Assembly: GCA_964478225.1 (NCBI GenBank)
Contig: CAYZHM010000002.1
Span: 62,001-126,000, forward strand
Length of the DNA: 64,000 nt
From: CAYZHM01 sp964478225
GTDB taxonomy: Bacteria; Pseudomonadota; Alphaproteobacteria; Micavibrionales; Micavibrionaceae
Direction: 5' to 3'
The translations under genes and the position numbers were made by a program. The notes beneath the pieces were generated by a model. The model worked only from the letters and a program-made list of their open reading frames with translations. It did not search any database and was not told the DNA's origin. This document shows, piece by piece, positions 19,352 to 27,771 of this stretch. The first letter of the stretch is position 1, and the number at the start of each line of letters is the position of its first letter.

Positions 19352-19750
19352 ATGGCTGAGAATGATGATTTCACACTTGTGAATGCTTATAACGCTGAGG
19401 GCTCTGCGCCGTCGGTCGATGATTATGCTCTATTGGATGAAGCATATCCCGGTGAGGATTTGGATAGGGCGTTATTTAGTGAGGTAAAGCGCAAAACTCT
19501 TTTGTTTATTGAAAATCTAGATTCACTTAATTCCGTTTATAATACGGCCTGGATTCGTGAAGAATTTGGTAAAGCGGATAATTCTGATAAAAGAACATTT
19601 GTGTGTTCACGTTATAAAGCAAACGGCCGCATCAATGAACTTGCTGCTTTAATCAAAACTGATTTAGAACTTGCGCGTACAGCATTAAGTCCGGAAGAGC
19701 GCTCCAGCGCGGAAACCGTGGTGGATTTTGTTCCACCCCAGCTCTATTAG
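19352..19750 (+). CDS. hypothetical acidic protein
   Basis: A 132-residue protein between accC and aat, same strand, gaps of 31 and 32 bases. It is acidic, has no signal peptide or membrane helix, and starts MAENDDFTLVNAYNAEG. The middle contains a helix-rich segment (SEVKRKTLLFIENLDSLNS, then INELAALIKTDLELARTALS) and a single cysteine. I do not recognise a family. Its position inside a conserved lipid/protein-turnover gene run suggests ordinary vertical inheritance, but its function is unknown. No clear Shine-Dalgarno sequence is seen before the ATG. Confidence 0.6.
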   Translation: MAENDDFTLVNAYNAEGSAPSVDDYALLDEAYPGEDLDRALFSEVKRKTLLFIENLDSLNSVYNTAWIREEFGKADNSDKRTFVCSRYKANGRINELAALIKTDLELARTALSPEERSSAETVVDFVPPQLY

Positions 19751-19782
19751 AATAATTTCCTCTTTTCCTCTATATTAGAACT

Positions 19783-20445
19783 ATGCAGCTTGTCTTGACA
19801 CCAGAGCTGGTTATGGAGGCGTATCGGCATGGATTGTTTCCCATGGCGTATAGTGCTCATAGTCCCTATGTGAATTGGATATGTCCTGACATGCGCGGAC
19901 AACTTTCCATACCGGATCTGCATATTCCTCGTCGCCTGCTTCACACCCTGCGCCGTGCGCCTTACGAGATACGCGTTGATACGGCGTTTGATACCGTGAT
20001 TGGTTTATGTGCCGAGGCCGCGCCCCAGCGGCCTGAGACATGGATAAATTCTGGTATCGAAAAAGTGTTTTGCCAGCTTCATCAGCGCGGCCATGCGCAC
20101 AGTGTTGAATGCTGGCAGGATGATCAGCTGGTGGGAGGCATTTATGGGCTGGCGATGGGCGGTGCGTTTTTTGGTGAAAGTATGTTTTCGCGTGCGCGTG
20201 ATGCCAGCAAGATTGCACTTGTACATTTGTGCGCGCGGCTGTGGCAGGGTGGATTTGTTTTGCTGGATACGCAGTTCATCAACAATCACCTTGAACAGTT
20301 TGACGCTTATGAATTGCCTCACCGTGAATACAAAAAAGATCTTGATCTCGCGCTTCAGACTTCAGCGGATTTTTTTGCTTCGGATTTAAGCTGTGATGAA
20401 ATATTGAATGCGTATCTGGATTTTCGTAAGAAACGCGGCCTTTAA
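19783..20445 (+). CDS. aat: leucyl/phenylalanyl-tRNA-protein transferase
   Basis: Adds Leu or Phe to the N-terminal Arg/Lys of proteins, creating N-degrons recognised by ClpS-ClpAP. The 220-residue GNAT-like protein shows family blocks LTPELVMEAYRHGLFPMAYS, WICPDMRGQLSIPDLHIPRRL, GHAHSVECWQDDQLVGGIYGLAMGGAFFGESMFSRARDASKIAL and LLDTQFINNHLEQF. The recogniser ClpS and unfoldase ClpA are encoded at 24189-26876, so the whole Leu/N-degron branch is in this window. It overlaps the convergent DUF2155 gene by 4 bases. Confidence 0.97.
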   Translation: MQLVLTPELVMEAYRHGLFPMAYSAHSPYVNWICPDMRGQLSIPDLHIPRRLLHTLRRAPYEIRVDTAFDTVIGLCAEAAPQRPETWINSGIEKVFCQLHQRGHAHSVECWQDDQLVGGIYGLAMGGAFFGESMFSRARDASKIALVHLCARLWQGGFVLLDTQFINNHLEQFDAYELPHREYKKDLDLALQTSADFFASDLSCDEILNAYLDFRKKRGL

Positions 20446-21200
20446 TCACCCAGATCTTCTGGCTGTTCAAGGTTTTCGGATTCCTGAGGTGCCACGGGTG
20501 CCTTTTCAGGTTCAATTTCCCCTTCGCCGTCTCGTGGTTCTTCGCCTTCGGCCTTAGATTCAGGCGTTTTTTCAACCAGACAATCCAAAACCCAAACATC
20601 ATAAACCGGGTGATCCATATGGGAGAGTGCGGGAGATGATGCGTACATCCAGCCACTAAAAACCCATGAAGATTCTCCTTCTTTGTCTTCCCATATCTGA
20701 AGGAAAGCCGCAGATTCAGGCTCTTCGTAAGGAGGAGCCTTGCGACAAGCATGTGCTTTAATAAAGATATTTCCGAAGGTAACAGTCGATCCCACTTGCG
20801 CCTCAAAGGTCACTGTGCGGGCCGTCGTTTTGTCGAGCGAGCGCAGCTGAACGTAAGGCATGTCCTCTAACCCGCCCTCGGGAAAAACCACTTCAGGCTC
20901 TTCCGGAGCAACAGGTGTTTCTGGTGTATCGGATGGTGCAGTTTCTTCAGGAACCGGTTCGGCCACGGCAGGTTGTTGATCGGACGGCGTTGTTTGAATG
21001 AGAATGTCATCTCCTTCTGAGGGCGTGGCAGGCGTATCTTCCACCGGCTTCTCAATCACTTCAAAAGGTGAGTCTGCAGGAAGAGAATCTTCGGGGGCGA
21101 CGGTCTCAAACGGTATTTGTTCCTGCGCGTGAACAGCTGATATAGAGAGCGCCGCTAATGCGAGAAAAAGAAAAAATTTTCTATTTATTTTTGTCATCAT
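20442..21200 (-). CDS. exported DUF2155 protein
   Basis: A 252-residue exported protein. From the ATG at 21200 (MMTKINRKFFLFLALAALSISAVHAQ) there is a signal peptide, then a long Pro/Glu/Asp-rich linker (about 25-115) and the DUF2155 domain (about 118-215: YVQLRSLDKTTARTVTFEAQ, TFGNIFIKAHACRKAPPYEEPES, SSWVFSGWMYASSPALSHMDHPVYDVWVLDC). Longer upstream reading is excluded because it would run through mlaD; the true start overlaps the mlaD end by about 20 bases, in another frame. DUF2155 genes neighbour mlaD/NDUFA12/aat in many alphaproteobacteria; the biochemical role is unknown, probably envelope. Confidence 0.85.
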   Translation of the reverse strand: MMTKINRKFFLFLALAALSISAVHAQEQIPFETVAPEDSLPADSPFEVIEKPVEDTPATPSEGDDILIQTTPSDQQPAVAEPVPEETAPSDTPETPVAPEEPEVVFPEGGLEDMPYVQLRSLDKTTARTVTFEAQVGSTVTFGNIFIKAHACRKAPPYEEPESAAFLQIWEDKEGESSWVFSGWMYASSPALSHMDHPVYDVWVLDCLVEKTPESKAEGEEPRDGEGEIEPEKAPVAPQESENLEQPEDLGD

Positions 21201-21642
21201 CCGTCTGCATCGAGAAGATGAATTGCCCCAAAAGTTGCTCGAGGTTTTGCGGGGCCTGCGTGAATTGAATCTGACCATCTGCCTCAAGCATTTCCTCATC
21301 AGCGCCTGGCTCTAAAGATAAATAGCGGCCGCCGAGCAAGCTTTCGCTGCTGATCAATGCTGCGGTGTCGATTGGAAGTTTTATCTTGTTATCAACGGTG
21401 ACTGTGACGCGGGCGAGGTAATTGTCCTGATTGAGTTCAACAGATTTGACTGTGCCGACTTTCACGCCACTGATCTGGACATCGTCGCCAGCCTTTAATC
21501 CACCAATTCCTGAAAAATTTGCCACAATATTGTAGCCGTTGGGCGCCCCGACATTGGCTTTGGAATAGCTTGAGACAAGGAAAGAGGCGGCGGTAAAAAG
21601 AACAACTGCGCCTAATACTGTTTCGATGATGCTGCGTTTCAT
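21181..21642 (-). CDS. mlaD: MCE-domain lipid-transport protein MlaD
   Basis: Substrate-binding component of the Mla phospholipid transport system, anchored in the inner membrane and facing the periplasm. The 153-residue protein has a single N-terminal membrane helix (IIETVLGAVVLFTAASFLVSSY) and one MCE domain: YNIVANFSGIGGLKAGDDVQISGVKVGTVKSVEL, then LPIDTAALISSESLLGGRYLSLEPG. In Mla, MlaD works with MlaFEB (ABC transporter) and MlaC; none of these is adjacent here. It is followed by the DUF2155 gene with a short overlap. Confidence 0.92.
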   Translation of the reverse strand: MKRSIIETVLGAVVLFTAASFLVSSYSKANVGAPNGYNIVANFSGIGGLKAGDDVQISGVKVGTVKSVELNQDNYLARVTVTVDNKIKLPIDTAALISSESLLGGRYLSLEPGADEEMLEADGQIQFTQAPQNLEQLLGQFIFSMQTDDDKNK

Positions 21643-21705
21643 ATCTTTAAATCCTTTGTCCTTTTCTTAGCGTAAAATATTGGCCTATGCAATGCACTGA
21701 GCCAT

Positions 21706-22101
21706 TTATTGCGGCGGTGTCCACGGCTCGTAATCTCCGGTTGCTTTGGCGCGCTGCCCCCCTTCGAGAAGATGGCCGGGCGGGCGATAGGCCTTGTTTG
21801 TACCGGTACGGTTTGGCTCCGGCGGTTTTTGCCAAGAGCGGCGAAATGATTGATCACTTTGCCCAGGCACTGTATCCGTTTGATGGTGCAGCCAACCATG
21901 CCATTCTGGTGGAACGGCGCTGGCTTCCGGTTTTTCTTTGTATATCACCCAGCGGCGATCGAGTTTATATCCTTTGCGCGGTGAGGCGCGGTAATATTTG
22001 TTGGCGAATTGATCGGTTCCAACCATTTCCCCGCCAGAGAACAGGGTAAACATCGAAATGTGAGCGGGAGATAAAGCCCCTAGAAAATTCCAAAAACCCA
22101 T
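21706..22101 (-). CDS. NADH:ubiquinone oxidoreductase 17.2 kDa subunit family (NDUFA12)
   Basis: A 131-residue homologue of the eukaryotic complex I accessory subunit NDUFA12, found in alphaproteobacteria but few other bacteria, and therefore a useful taxonomic marker. Family features are TLFSGGEMVGTDQFANKYYRA, RRWVIYKEKPEASAVPPEWHGWLHH and the C-terminal GDYEPWTPP. It has no membrane segment and binds the peripheral side of complex I. It precedes mlaD and DUF2155 on the same strand, a conserved alphaproteobacterial order. The RidA gene is divergent. Confidence 0.93.
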   Translation of the reverse strand: MGFWNFLGALSPAHISMFTLFSGGEMVGTDQFANKYYRASPRKGYKLDRRWVIYKEKPEASAVPPEWHGWLHHQTDTVPGQSDQSFRRSWQKPPEPNRTGTNKAYRPPGHLLEGGQRAKATGDYEPWTPPQ

Positions 22102-22149
22102 GATAGGTATGCCTTTGTTGTTTTCGTGAATTATGGCAGAGGAGCACTG

Positions 22150-22614
22150 ATGAATCTAGACAAAAAACTGAAGGATCTTGGTTATGATATGCCAAAGGCT
22201 GCGCCGCCTGCTGCGAACTATGTTCCTTATGTCATTAGCGGAGATTTGATATTTGTTGCGGGGCAAATCCCGTTTTTGAATGGCCAGCCCATGCATCAGG
22301 GGAAATTGGGAGAAAACTTTTCCATTGAGCAAGGCGTCGAGGCAGCGAAGGCCTGCGCCCTCAATATTCTGACGCAGGTCAATGCGGCGGTGAATGGTGA
22401 TTGGTCGAAAGTCAAACGCTGCGTCAAATTGGGCGGATTTGTATCTTCGACGCCCGATTTCATCGATCATCCGAAAGTGATTAACGGGGCGTCCGATCTG
22501 ATTGTCTCGGTCATGGGTGAGGCCGGACGTCATGCAAGATTTGCAGTAGGAGCACCGAATTTGCCATTGGGTTGTGCAGTTGAGATCGACGCGGTGTTTG
22601 AGATAGAGGCTTAA
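22150..22614 (+). CDS. RidA/YjgF-family enamine/imine deaminase-like protein
   Basis: A 154-residue chorismate-mutase-like-fold protein. RidA proteins hydrolyse reactive enamines/imines released by PLP enzymes such as threonine deaminase (ilvA, encoded at 45456). Matches include YVISGDLIFVAGQIPFLNG, the helix ACALNILTQVNAAV, and GRHARFAVGAPNLPLGCAVEIDAVFEIEA, whose Arg corresponds to the substrate-binding Arg of RidA. The ATG at 22150 has AGAGGAG five bases upstream, so I reject the longer frame from 22126. It overlaps the convergent response-regulator gene by 4 bases. Confidence 0.9.
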   Translation: MNLDKKLKDLGYDMPKAAPPAANYVPYVISGDLIFVAGQIPFLNGQPMHQGKLGENFSIEQGVEAAKACALNILTQVNAAVNGDWSKVKRCVKLGGFVSSTPDFIDHPKVINGASDLIVSVMGEAGRHARFAVGAPNLPLGCAVEIDAVFEIEA

Positions 22615-23477
22615 TCCCTCAATTTGGCTTTGTCGTCTAATTCTTGCCAAGCCTTGAAGACTTGCATGGCTTGTTCTTGTCCGATTTGAATATATTCAGC
22701 TTCCAAAGAGCCGCGCTCACGCAGGGCGCTGACCTCGTCATGACCGAGAGCGAAATAGACCCGTGTGATGCCAACGCTGGCGATGAGCGCCTTGCCCATG
22801 GCCGTTGGTGCGCTTGAGCAATAAAGCACGCAATCAGACAAATCGGAGCGGCTGAGTTTTTCAGCAGCCTGGCGGATGGCCATAACCTCGGCGTGGGCCG
22901 TGGGATCGATGCGGGACGTCACGCCGTTTGCACCCTCGCCCAAAACTTTTCCGTCATTATCTGAGACAACAGCCCCAAACGGGCCGCCTTTGCGGGATTC
23001 CACATTGTTTTGTGCAATATTGATGGCACGCTGCATTAGTTCTTCAGGACTAAATTTGATTTTATGCTCTGTCACACCGAGCGCATTCACATTATGGCCA
23101 GCCCTGCTTAATACACGTTCGGTCACTTGGATCAGACGGTCGGGATTAATTGGTTTATGCATAACTTGCGGAACGCCCAGCGCATTTGCCTGCATCAGGA
23201 TATCCCCTGATGTGTCGGAGGTTACGATCACCACTGGCAGTTTTATGCCCTTGACCACCAAATGTTTTATGAATTCAAACCCGCCTTGCGGGTCCATGTT
23301 GATATCGACATAAGCCATATCGATTTTGTTGTTCTGGATAACCTCGATGGCGGCGCCGCCGTCCGTTGCGCCAAAAACCGTATAACCTTTGCCTTTCAAG
23401 ATGCTTGCCATAAGCTCACGCGAGACATCGTTGTCTTCGGCGATGAGGATATTGAAAAATTTGTCGTTTGGGGTCAT
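22611..23477 (-). CDS. response regulator fused to a cytidine/guanine-deaminase-like domain lacking zinc cysteines
   Basis: A two-domain 288-residue protein. Residues 1-125 are a CheY-like receiver with acidic pair ED (14-15), phospho-acceptor Asp58 in AYVDINM, Thr86 in IVTSD and Lys108 in HKPI, all intact. Residues about 135-285 are a deaminase fold: PFGAVVSDNDGKVLGEG, then PTAHAEVMAIRQAA with the His-Ala-Glu motif. The second half of the zinc site, normally PCxxC, reads CSSAPTAMG here: both cysteine positions are Ala (about 223 and 226). The domain is thus probably not a zinc deaminase and may be a binding or output module. Convergent with RidA (4-base overlap); the kinase partner is not in the window. 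Confidence 0.8.
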   Translation of the reverse strand: MTPNDKFFNILIAEDNDVSRELMASILKGKGYTVFGATDGGAAIEVIQNNKIDMAYVDINMDPQGGFEFIKHLVVKGIKLPVVIVTSDTSGDILMQANALGVPQVMHKPINPDRLIQVTERVLSRAGHNVNALGVTEHKIKFSPEELMQRAINIAQNNVESRKGGPFGAVVSDNDGKVLGEGANGVTSRIDPTAHAEVMAIRQAAEKLSRSDLSDCVLYCSSAPTAMGKALIASVGITRVYFALGHDEVSALRERGSLEAEYIQIGQEQAMQVFKAWQELDDKAKLRD

Positions 23478-23503
23478 GTCAAATCCTTGCTACACTTCAT
23501 TGT

Positions 23504-24187
23504 ATGAAGAATGGAAAATCCACACAAGCAGGAAGTGCTTTGTTCTACATTTTGATTGCTTGCGCCCTTTTCGGGGCGTTGAGCTATGCGGTTGCGAACA
23601 TGATGCGTAGCGGTGGTGCGACAGATATTTCAGAGGAAAAAGCCAAAATTTATGCGAACGAGGTTTTGGACTATGCGCAGACCGTGCGAAGTGCTGTGCA
23701 GGGGTTAAAAATCGAAAATGGTTGCGAGGACAGCGACATCAGCTTTCAGAATATTGTTGTGACAGCGGGTTATACCAACGCCAGTGCGCCCGATACGTGC
23801 AAGGTTTTTGATTCTGCCGGTGCGGGGCTCAGCTGGAGTACCCCTTCTGACAATATAGTAAGTTCGGGAACGTATTTATTTAGTGGGGCTGTGCCTGTTA
23901 CGGATGTTCCCGTTGATGCCTCGGGGGAAGCGGATTTGCTTATGATTCTCAGCAACGTAAACTCAAAGGTTTGCAAAGAAATTAATCGCAAACTTGGGAT
24001 TAATGAGGCGGGCGGATATGCGGCGCCACAAGAAGATAATGCTTCGGTCAAGACGACAAAATTCGCCGGTACGTATGCGAATGGCGTTCATATCTCGGAT
24101 GCTGCTCTTGATGGCCAACGTGCCGGATGCTTCCAGCAAAATCCGGGAACTGCTCTGCATTTTTACTCTGTACTGATTGCCCGGTGA
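23504..24187 (+). CDS. pilin-like exported protein, paralogue 1
   Basis: A 227-residue protein. The N-terminus has a short basic leader ending in Gly (KNGKSTQAG), then a hydrophobic helix SALFYILIACALFGALSYAV, the shape of a class III (pilin-type) signal but with no Glu at position +5. It is clearly related to the protein at 29544-30248: shared elements are an EVxxY motif after the helix, NGxxxSDIxF, an ADLxMxLxxVxxxxCxxIN block, and a C-terminus ending Y-x-V-[LI]-[IM]-AR. Minor pseudopilins such as GspK also lack Glu5. Start chosen at ATG 23504 rather than 23468. Function unknown. Confidence 0.6.
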   Translation: MKNGKSTQAGSALFYILIACALFGALSYAVANMMRSGGATDISEEKAKIYANEVLDYAQTVRSAVQGLKIENGCEDSDISFQNIVVTAGYTNASAPDTCKVFDSAGAGLSWSTPSDNIVSSGTYLFSGAVPVTDVPVDASGEADLLMILSNVNSKVCKEINRKLGINEAGGYAAPQEDNASVKTTKFAGTYANGVHISDAALDGQRAGCFQQNPGTALHFYSVLIAR

Positions 24188-24188
24188 A

Positions 24189-26501
24189 TTAATCGGCGAT
24201 TTCTTCGGATTTCTCGTAGTCTTGTTCGGGACGAGATGAGTTATCGTCACCGTAATCGAAAACGATCGAACCATCCACGTAGTCTACAGTCACTGTGCCG
24301 CCTTCTGAGAGCTTGCCAAACAGAATTTCCTCGGCCAGCGGACGTTTGACTTTTTCCTGGATGATGCGTGCAAGCGGCCGTGCGCCCATGGCTGGATCAT
24401 AGCCTTTTTTCGCGAGATAGGCCCGGGCTTCATCTGACAAGACGATCGTAATGTTTTTATCCGCGAGCTGTGCTTCGAGTTGTATGATGAATTTATCAAC
24501 GACCTTTTCGACCGTATCGGGCTTCAAGTTGCCAAATGGGACAATCGCATCAAGACGGTTGCGGAATTCGGGAGCAAACATTTTGGTGATTGCATCGTTA
24601 TCCGCGTAGGATTCCACATCATCGCCAAGTTCGCGGTTAAACCCAAGCGGAGTTTTGGCCATCTCGGCGGCCCCGGCGTTGGTTGTCATGATCAAAATCA
24701 CGTTGCGGAAATCGATTTCCTTGCCGTTGTTATCGGTCAGCTTGCCGTAGTCCATGACCTGCAGCAAAATATTGAACAAATCAGGGTGTGCTTTCTCGAT
24801 CTCGTCCATCAATAAAACGCAATGAGGGTGCTGATCAATTTTATCGGTCATGAGGCCACCTTGTTCGAAGCCTACGTAGCCGGGCGGTGAACCGATCAGG
24901 CGGGAAACAGAGTGACGCTCCATGTATTCAGACATATCAAAACGGATCAACTCGATGCCCATCGTTTTGGATAGCTGCTTGGCAACTTCGGTCTTACCAA
25001 CACCCGTTGGGCCGGAGAACAAATAACATCCAATCGGTTTATCAGCGTCACGCAATCCGGCGCGTGCCATCTTGATAGAATCGACAAGAATATCGATGGC
25101 CTTGTCCTGATCATAGACCATGGTTTTAAGATCGCGCTCGAGCGTTTGCAGAGCTTCCTTGTCGTCTTTGGTCATGGTTGCTGCTGGAATACGTGCCATG
25201 GCGGCAACGACTTCTTCAATGTCTTTGCGGTTGATTTCTTTTTTACGTTGATCGGGCTTGACCAACATCTGGGCAGCGCCAACTTCGTCGATAATGTCGA
25301 TCGCTTTGTCTGGCAATTTGCGATCGCCAATATATTTGGCGGAGAGATCGACTGCCGCGTTGATCGCATCATCCGTATATTTGAGTTTGTGGTGATCTTC
25401 GAAATAGGTTTTAAGGCCCATGAGAATTTGTTTGGCTTCTTCGACCGACGGTTCATAAACGTCGATCTTCTGAAAGCGACGAACAAGGGCGCGATCTTTT
25501 TCGAAATGGTTGCGGTATTCTTTATAAGTCGTGGAGCCGATGCATTTGATCGCTCCGCTGGAAAGCGCTGGCTTCAAAAGGTTTGAGGCATCCATAGCAC
25601 CACCGCTCGTCGCGCCCGCACCAATGATGGTGTGGATTTCGTCGATGAACAAAATCGCGCCATCAATGTCTTCAATTTGCTGGATCACAGCCTTGAGGCG
25701 TTCTTCAAAATCGCCGCGGTATCTTGTCCCAGCCAAAAGCGCGCCCATATCGAGAGAATAGATAACGCTTTCTGATAGAACTTCCGGAACGTCACCATCA
25801 ATGATTTTCTTGGCGAGGCCTTCGGCAATAGCGGTTTTGCCGACGCCTGGGTCGCCGACATAAAGCGGGTTGTTTTTGCTGCGGCGACATAGGATTTGGA
25901 TTGTGCGGGCGACTTCTTTGTCGCGGCCAATAAGCACGTCAATCTTGCCGGATTTGGCTTTTTCATTGAGATTAACGCAATACGCATCAAGGGCTTCAGC
26001 ACCGGTTTTTACCTCGCCGTCGGCATGCGGATCTGTGCCTTTGGGCGTTTTGGCCTCATTTTGATTGGGGACTTTGGCAATGCCGTGGCTGATATAATTG
26101 ACGGCATCAAAACGCGTCATGTCGCGTTCCTGGAGGAAGAACACGGCATGGCTTTCACGCTCGGAAAAGAGCGCAACCAGAACATTGGCGCCCGTCACTT
26201 CCTCGCGGCCGGAGGATTGCACATGGATGGCGGCGCGTTGTAATACGCGCTGAAACGCTGTGGTTGGTTTGGCCTCGTCCATGTCCTTGTTGATGAGGTA
26301 GCCAAGCTCGGTTTCGAGATACTGGGCGATCTGATCCTTGAGGTCTTTGACATCGATGCCGCAAGAGCGCAGAACAGCCATGGCGTCCTGATCTTCGGTT
26401 AATGCAAAAAGAAGATGTTCTAATGTCGCATACTCATGGCTGCGATCGTTGGCACTGGCAAGCGCCTTATGCAAGGTTTGTTCGAGGTTGCGTGAGAGCA
26501 T
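24189..26501 (-). CDS. clpA: ATP-dependent Clp protease ATP-binding subunit ClpA
   Basis: Unfoldase that feeds substrates to ClpP. The 770-residue chain has the N-terminal Clp repeat domain (NLEQTLHKALASANDRSHEYATLEHLLFAL), AAA+ module 1 with Walker A GDPGVGKTA and Walker B ILFIDEIHT, and AAA+ module 2 with GPTGVGKTE and VLLMDEIEKAHPD, then the D2-small domain. No long M-domain coiled coil is present between the modules, distinguishing it from ClpB. clpS lies directly upstream with no gap, the usual arrangement. The Aat transferase that makes N-degron substrates is encoded at 19783. Confidence 0.97.
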   Translation of the reverse strand: MLSRNLEQTLHKALASANDRSHEYATLEHLLFALTEDQDAMAVLRSCGIDVKDLKDQIAQYLETELGYLINKDMDEAKPTTAFQRVLQRAAIHVQSSGREEVTGANVLVALFSERESHAVFFLQERDMTRFDAVNYISHGIAKVPNQNEAKTPKGTDPHADGEVKTGAEALDAYCVNLNEKAKSGKIDVLIGRDKEVARTIQILCRRSKNNPLYVGDPGVGKTAIAEGLAKKIIDGDVPEVLSESVIYSLDMGALLAGTRYRGDFEERLKAVIQQIEDIDGAILFIDEIHTIIGAGATSGGAMDASNLLKPALSSGAIKCIGSTTYKEYRNHFEKDRALVRRFQKIDVYEPSVEEAKQILMGLKTYFEDHHKLKYTDDAINAAVDLSAKYIGDRKLPDKAIDIIDEVGAAQMLVKPDQRKKEINRKDIEEVVAAMARIPAATMTKDDKEALQTLERDLKTMVYDQDKAIDILVDSIKMARAGLRDADKPIGCYLFSGPTGVGKTEVAKQLSKTMGIELIRFDMSEYMERHSVSRLIGSPPGYVGFEQGGLMTDKIDQHPHCVLLMDEIEKAHPDLFNILLQVMDYGKLTDNNGKEIDFRNVILIMTTNAGAAEMAKTPLGFNRELGDDVESYADNDAITKMFAPEFRNRLDAIVPFGNLKPDTVEKVVDKFIIQLEAQLADKNITIVLSDEARAYLAKKGYDPAMGARPLARIIQEKVKRPLAEEILFGKLSEGGTVTVDYVDGSIVFDYGDDNSSRPEQDYEKSEEIAD

Positions 26502-26876
26502 TTATTCCTTCTCCATCGTGCATTGCAGCGGTTGTTCGTTGGCCCTTGCGAAATCCATGACCTGGGCAACTTTGGTTTCGGCGATTTCGTAGGTGAAAAC
26601 TCCGCAGAGTCCTACGCCGCGGCGATGGACATGCAGCATGATGTCGGTGGCTTCCTGGCGGTTTTTGCTAAAGAAGCGCTCGAGGATATGGACGACGAAC
26701 TCCATGGGCGTGTAGTCGTCATTCAAAATAAGAACCTTGTACATTGAGGGTTTTTTGGTTTTTGGGCGTGTTTTTAGGAGGGTGCCCGTGCCTTTATCGT
26801 CCTGCGCACCGCCATGGTCAGAATCATTCTGATTGTTTTGGTTGTCACTCATTTCTATTAAAACTGTCTTGAGCAT
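26502..26876 (-). CDS. clpS: ClpS adaptor
   Basis: N-degron recognin that hands proteins with destabilising N-termini to ClpAP. The core is typical: [27 protein letters not shown] with the NDD-x-x-TPM substrate pocket, then [24 protein letters not shown]. It has an N-terminal extension of about 40 residues rich in Asn, Asp and Lys. Two starts are possible: ATG 26876 (used here, with AAGG at long spacing) or ATG 26852 ([10 protein letters not shown]), which gives a more typical soluble N-terminus. clpA starts immediately after its stop. Confidence 0.95.
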   Translation of the reverse strand: MLKTVLIEMSDNQNNQNDSDHGGAQDDKGTGTLLKTRPKTKKPSMYKVLILNDDYTPMEFVVHILERFFSKNRQEATDIMLHVHRRGVGLCGVFTYEIAETKVAQVMDFARANEQPLQCTMEKE

Positions 26877-26964
26877 ATTTCTAATATACCTTGTTTGTAC
26901 CCTTTTTCAATTATAACAGAAAACCTTGTCTTAAAACCATTATTTGGAGCCTGTTTAAGGCATG

Positions 26965-27002
26965 AAAAACCCCCGCCCAAACACTTGAGCGGGGGGTTTT
27001 TT
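26965..27002 (-). terminator. intrinsic terminator downstream of the phasin gene
   Basis: Arms AAAAACCCCCGC (26965-26976) and GCGGGGGGTTTTTT (26989-27002) with a 12-base loop. Read on the minus strand the stem is followed by TTTTT. It lies between the phasin stop and clpS, so it should end the phasin transcript and insulate clpSA. Confidence 0.85.
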
Positions 27003-27023
27003 CTTTCAATTATAATCGCTTAA

Positions 27024-27602
27024 TTAAGCTGCCATTGCTTGTGAGGCTTTTTGAATGGCCTTGTTCATTTGCTCTTGAATTGGCTGCGATGCTTCGGTCA
27101 GCGTTTTAACGCTCATCTCGGAGATCTTGGTCGCACCAGCTACAAGCTCATCATAGCTTTTTTGAGCGGCTTTGTTTTGCAATTCAGCGAACTCGTTGAT
27201 CGACTTTGTGCCCATGGCTTGTTGGAAGAACTGAGCTTGCTTCTCAGAAATTTCCTGCGCCATGCTCATGCTTGCGCGGACGATTTCTTCCATGCCTTTG
27301 GTGAAGATGCTGCCGCATTTTGACAGAGCTTCCATGCTCTCACGGCTCATGTTTGCTGCATCTTTTGTTAGTTGGTCGTATTGAGTTTTACTCTTGGTCA
27401 TCATGTCCTCCATGGGTTGATTAAAGTCGATCATCTTATTCAAACTTGGTGCAAAACTGCGCATGTCAATCTTAGGCGCAGTGATACTCTTTGCTGCAGT
27501 TGCTCTATAAGCAGCTGCTGGTTTTTTTGAGCTCGCAGACGCTGACTTTTTTCTAGCGGCTGAGGTCGTTGCTTTCTTTTTGGTCGTTTTTTTCTGAGCC
27601 AT
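27024..27602 (-). CDS. phasin-family protein with basic Ala/Lys-rich N-terminus
   Basis: A 192-residue protein. Residues 1-43 are Lys/Ala/Ser-rich (AQKKTTKKKATTSAARKKSA), resembling histone H1-like or PhaF-like tails. The rest is the amphipathic helical phasin domain (MIDFNQPMEDMMTKSKTQYDQL, SMAQEISEKQAQFFQQAMG, then AQKSYDELVAGATKISEMS). Phasins coat polyhydroxyalkanoate granules; a basic tail may also contact DNA and help granule segregation (known for PhaF, inferred here). AGGAC precedes the start. Two GTGCA-rich sites resembling PhaR operators stand upstream. No PHA synthase gene is in this window. Confidence 0.82.
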   Translation of the reverse strand: MAQKKTTKKKATTSAARKKSASASSKKPAAAYRATAAKSITAPKIDMRSFAPSLNKMIDFNQPMEDMMTKSKTQYDQLTKDAANMSRESMEALSKCGSIFTKGMEEIVRASMSMAQEISEKQAQFFQQAMGTKSINEFAELQNKAAQKSYDELVAGATKISEMSVKTLTEASQPIQEQMNKAIQKASQAMAA

Positions 27603-27723
27603 AATTTTGTCCTTAGTTCACACGGTTAAAATTAGAGTCGTACTGGTTCATAAAATCCATGCCTTACAATATTTGCTTCCGCATGGTCTTTGATATCGTG
27701 TCCGTACACTACAATATTTTTCC

Positions 27724-27734
27724 GCACTGCACAA
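27724..27734. promoter_or_regulatory. PhaR-like site 1 upstream of phasin
   Basis: GCACTGCACAA, the same TGCA-rich core as the larger palindrome 38 bases away. It lies about 120 bases upstream of the phasin start, within the gene-free stretch 27603-27969. TGC-rich sites of this kind are bound by the PHA-responsive repressor PhaR in other alphaproteobacteria; assignment is by resemblance only. Confidence 0.4.
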
Positions 27735-27771
27735 TGGCGATTAAAACATTTTTATCCGCCACCGTCAAGGT

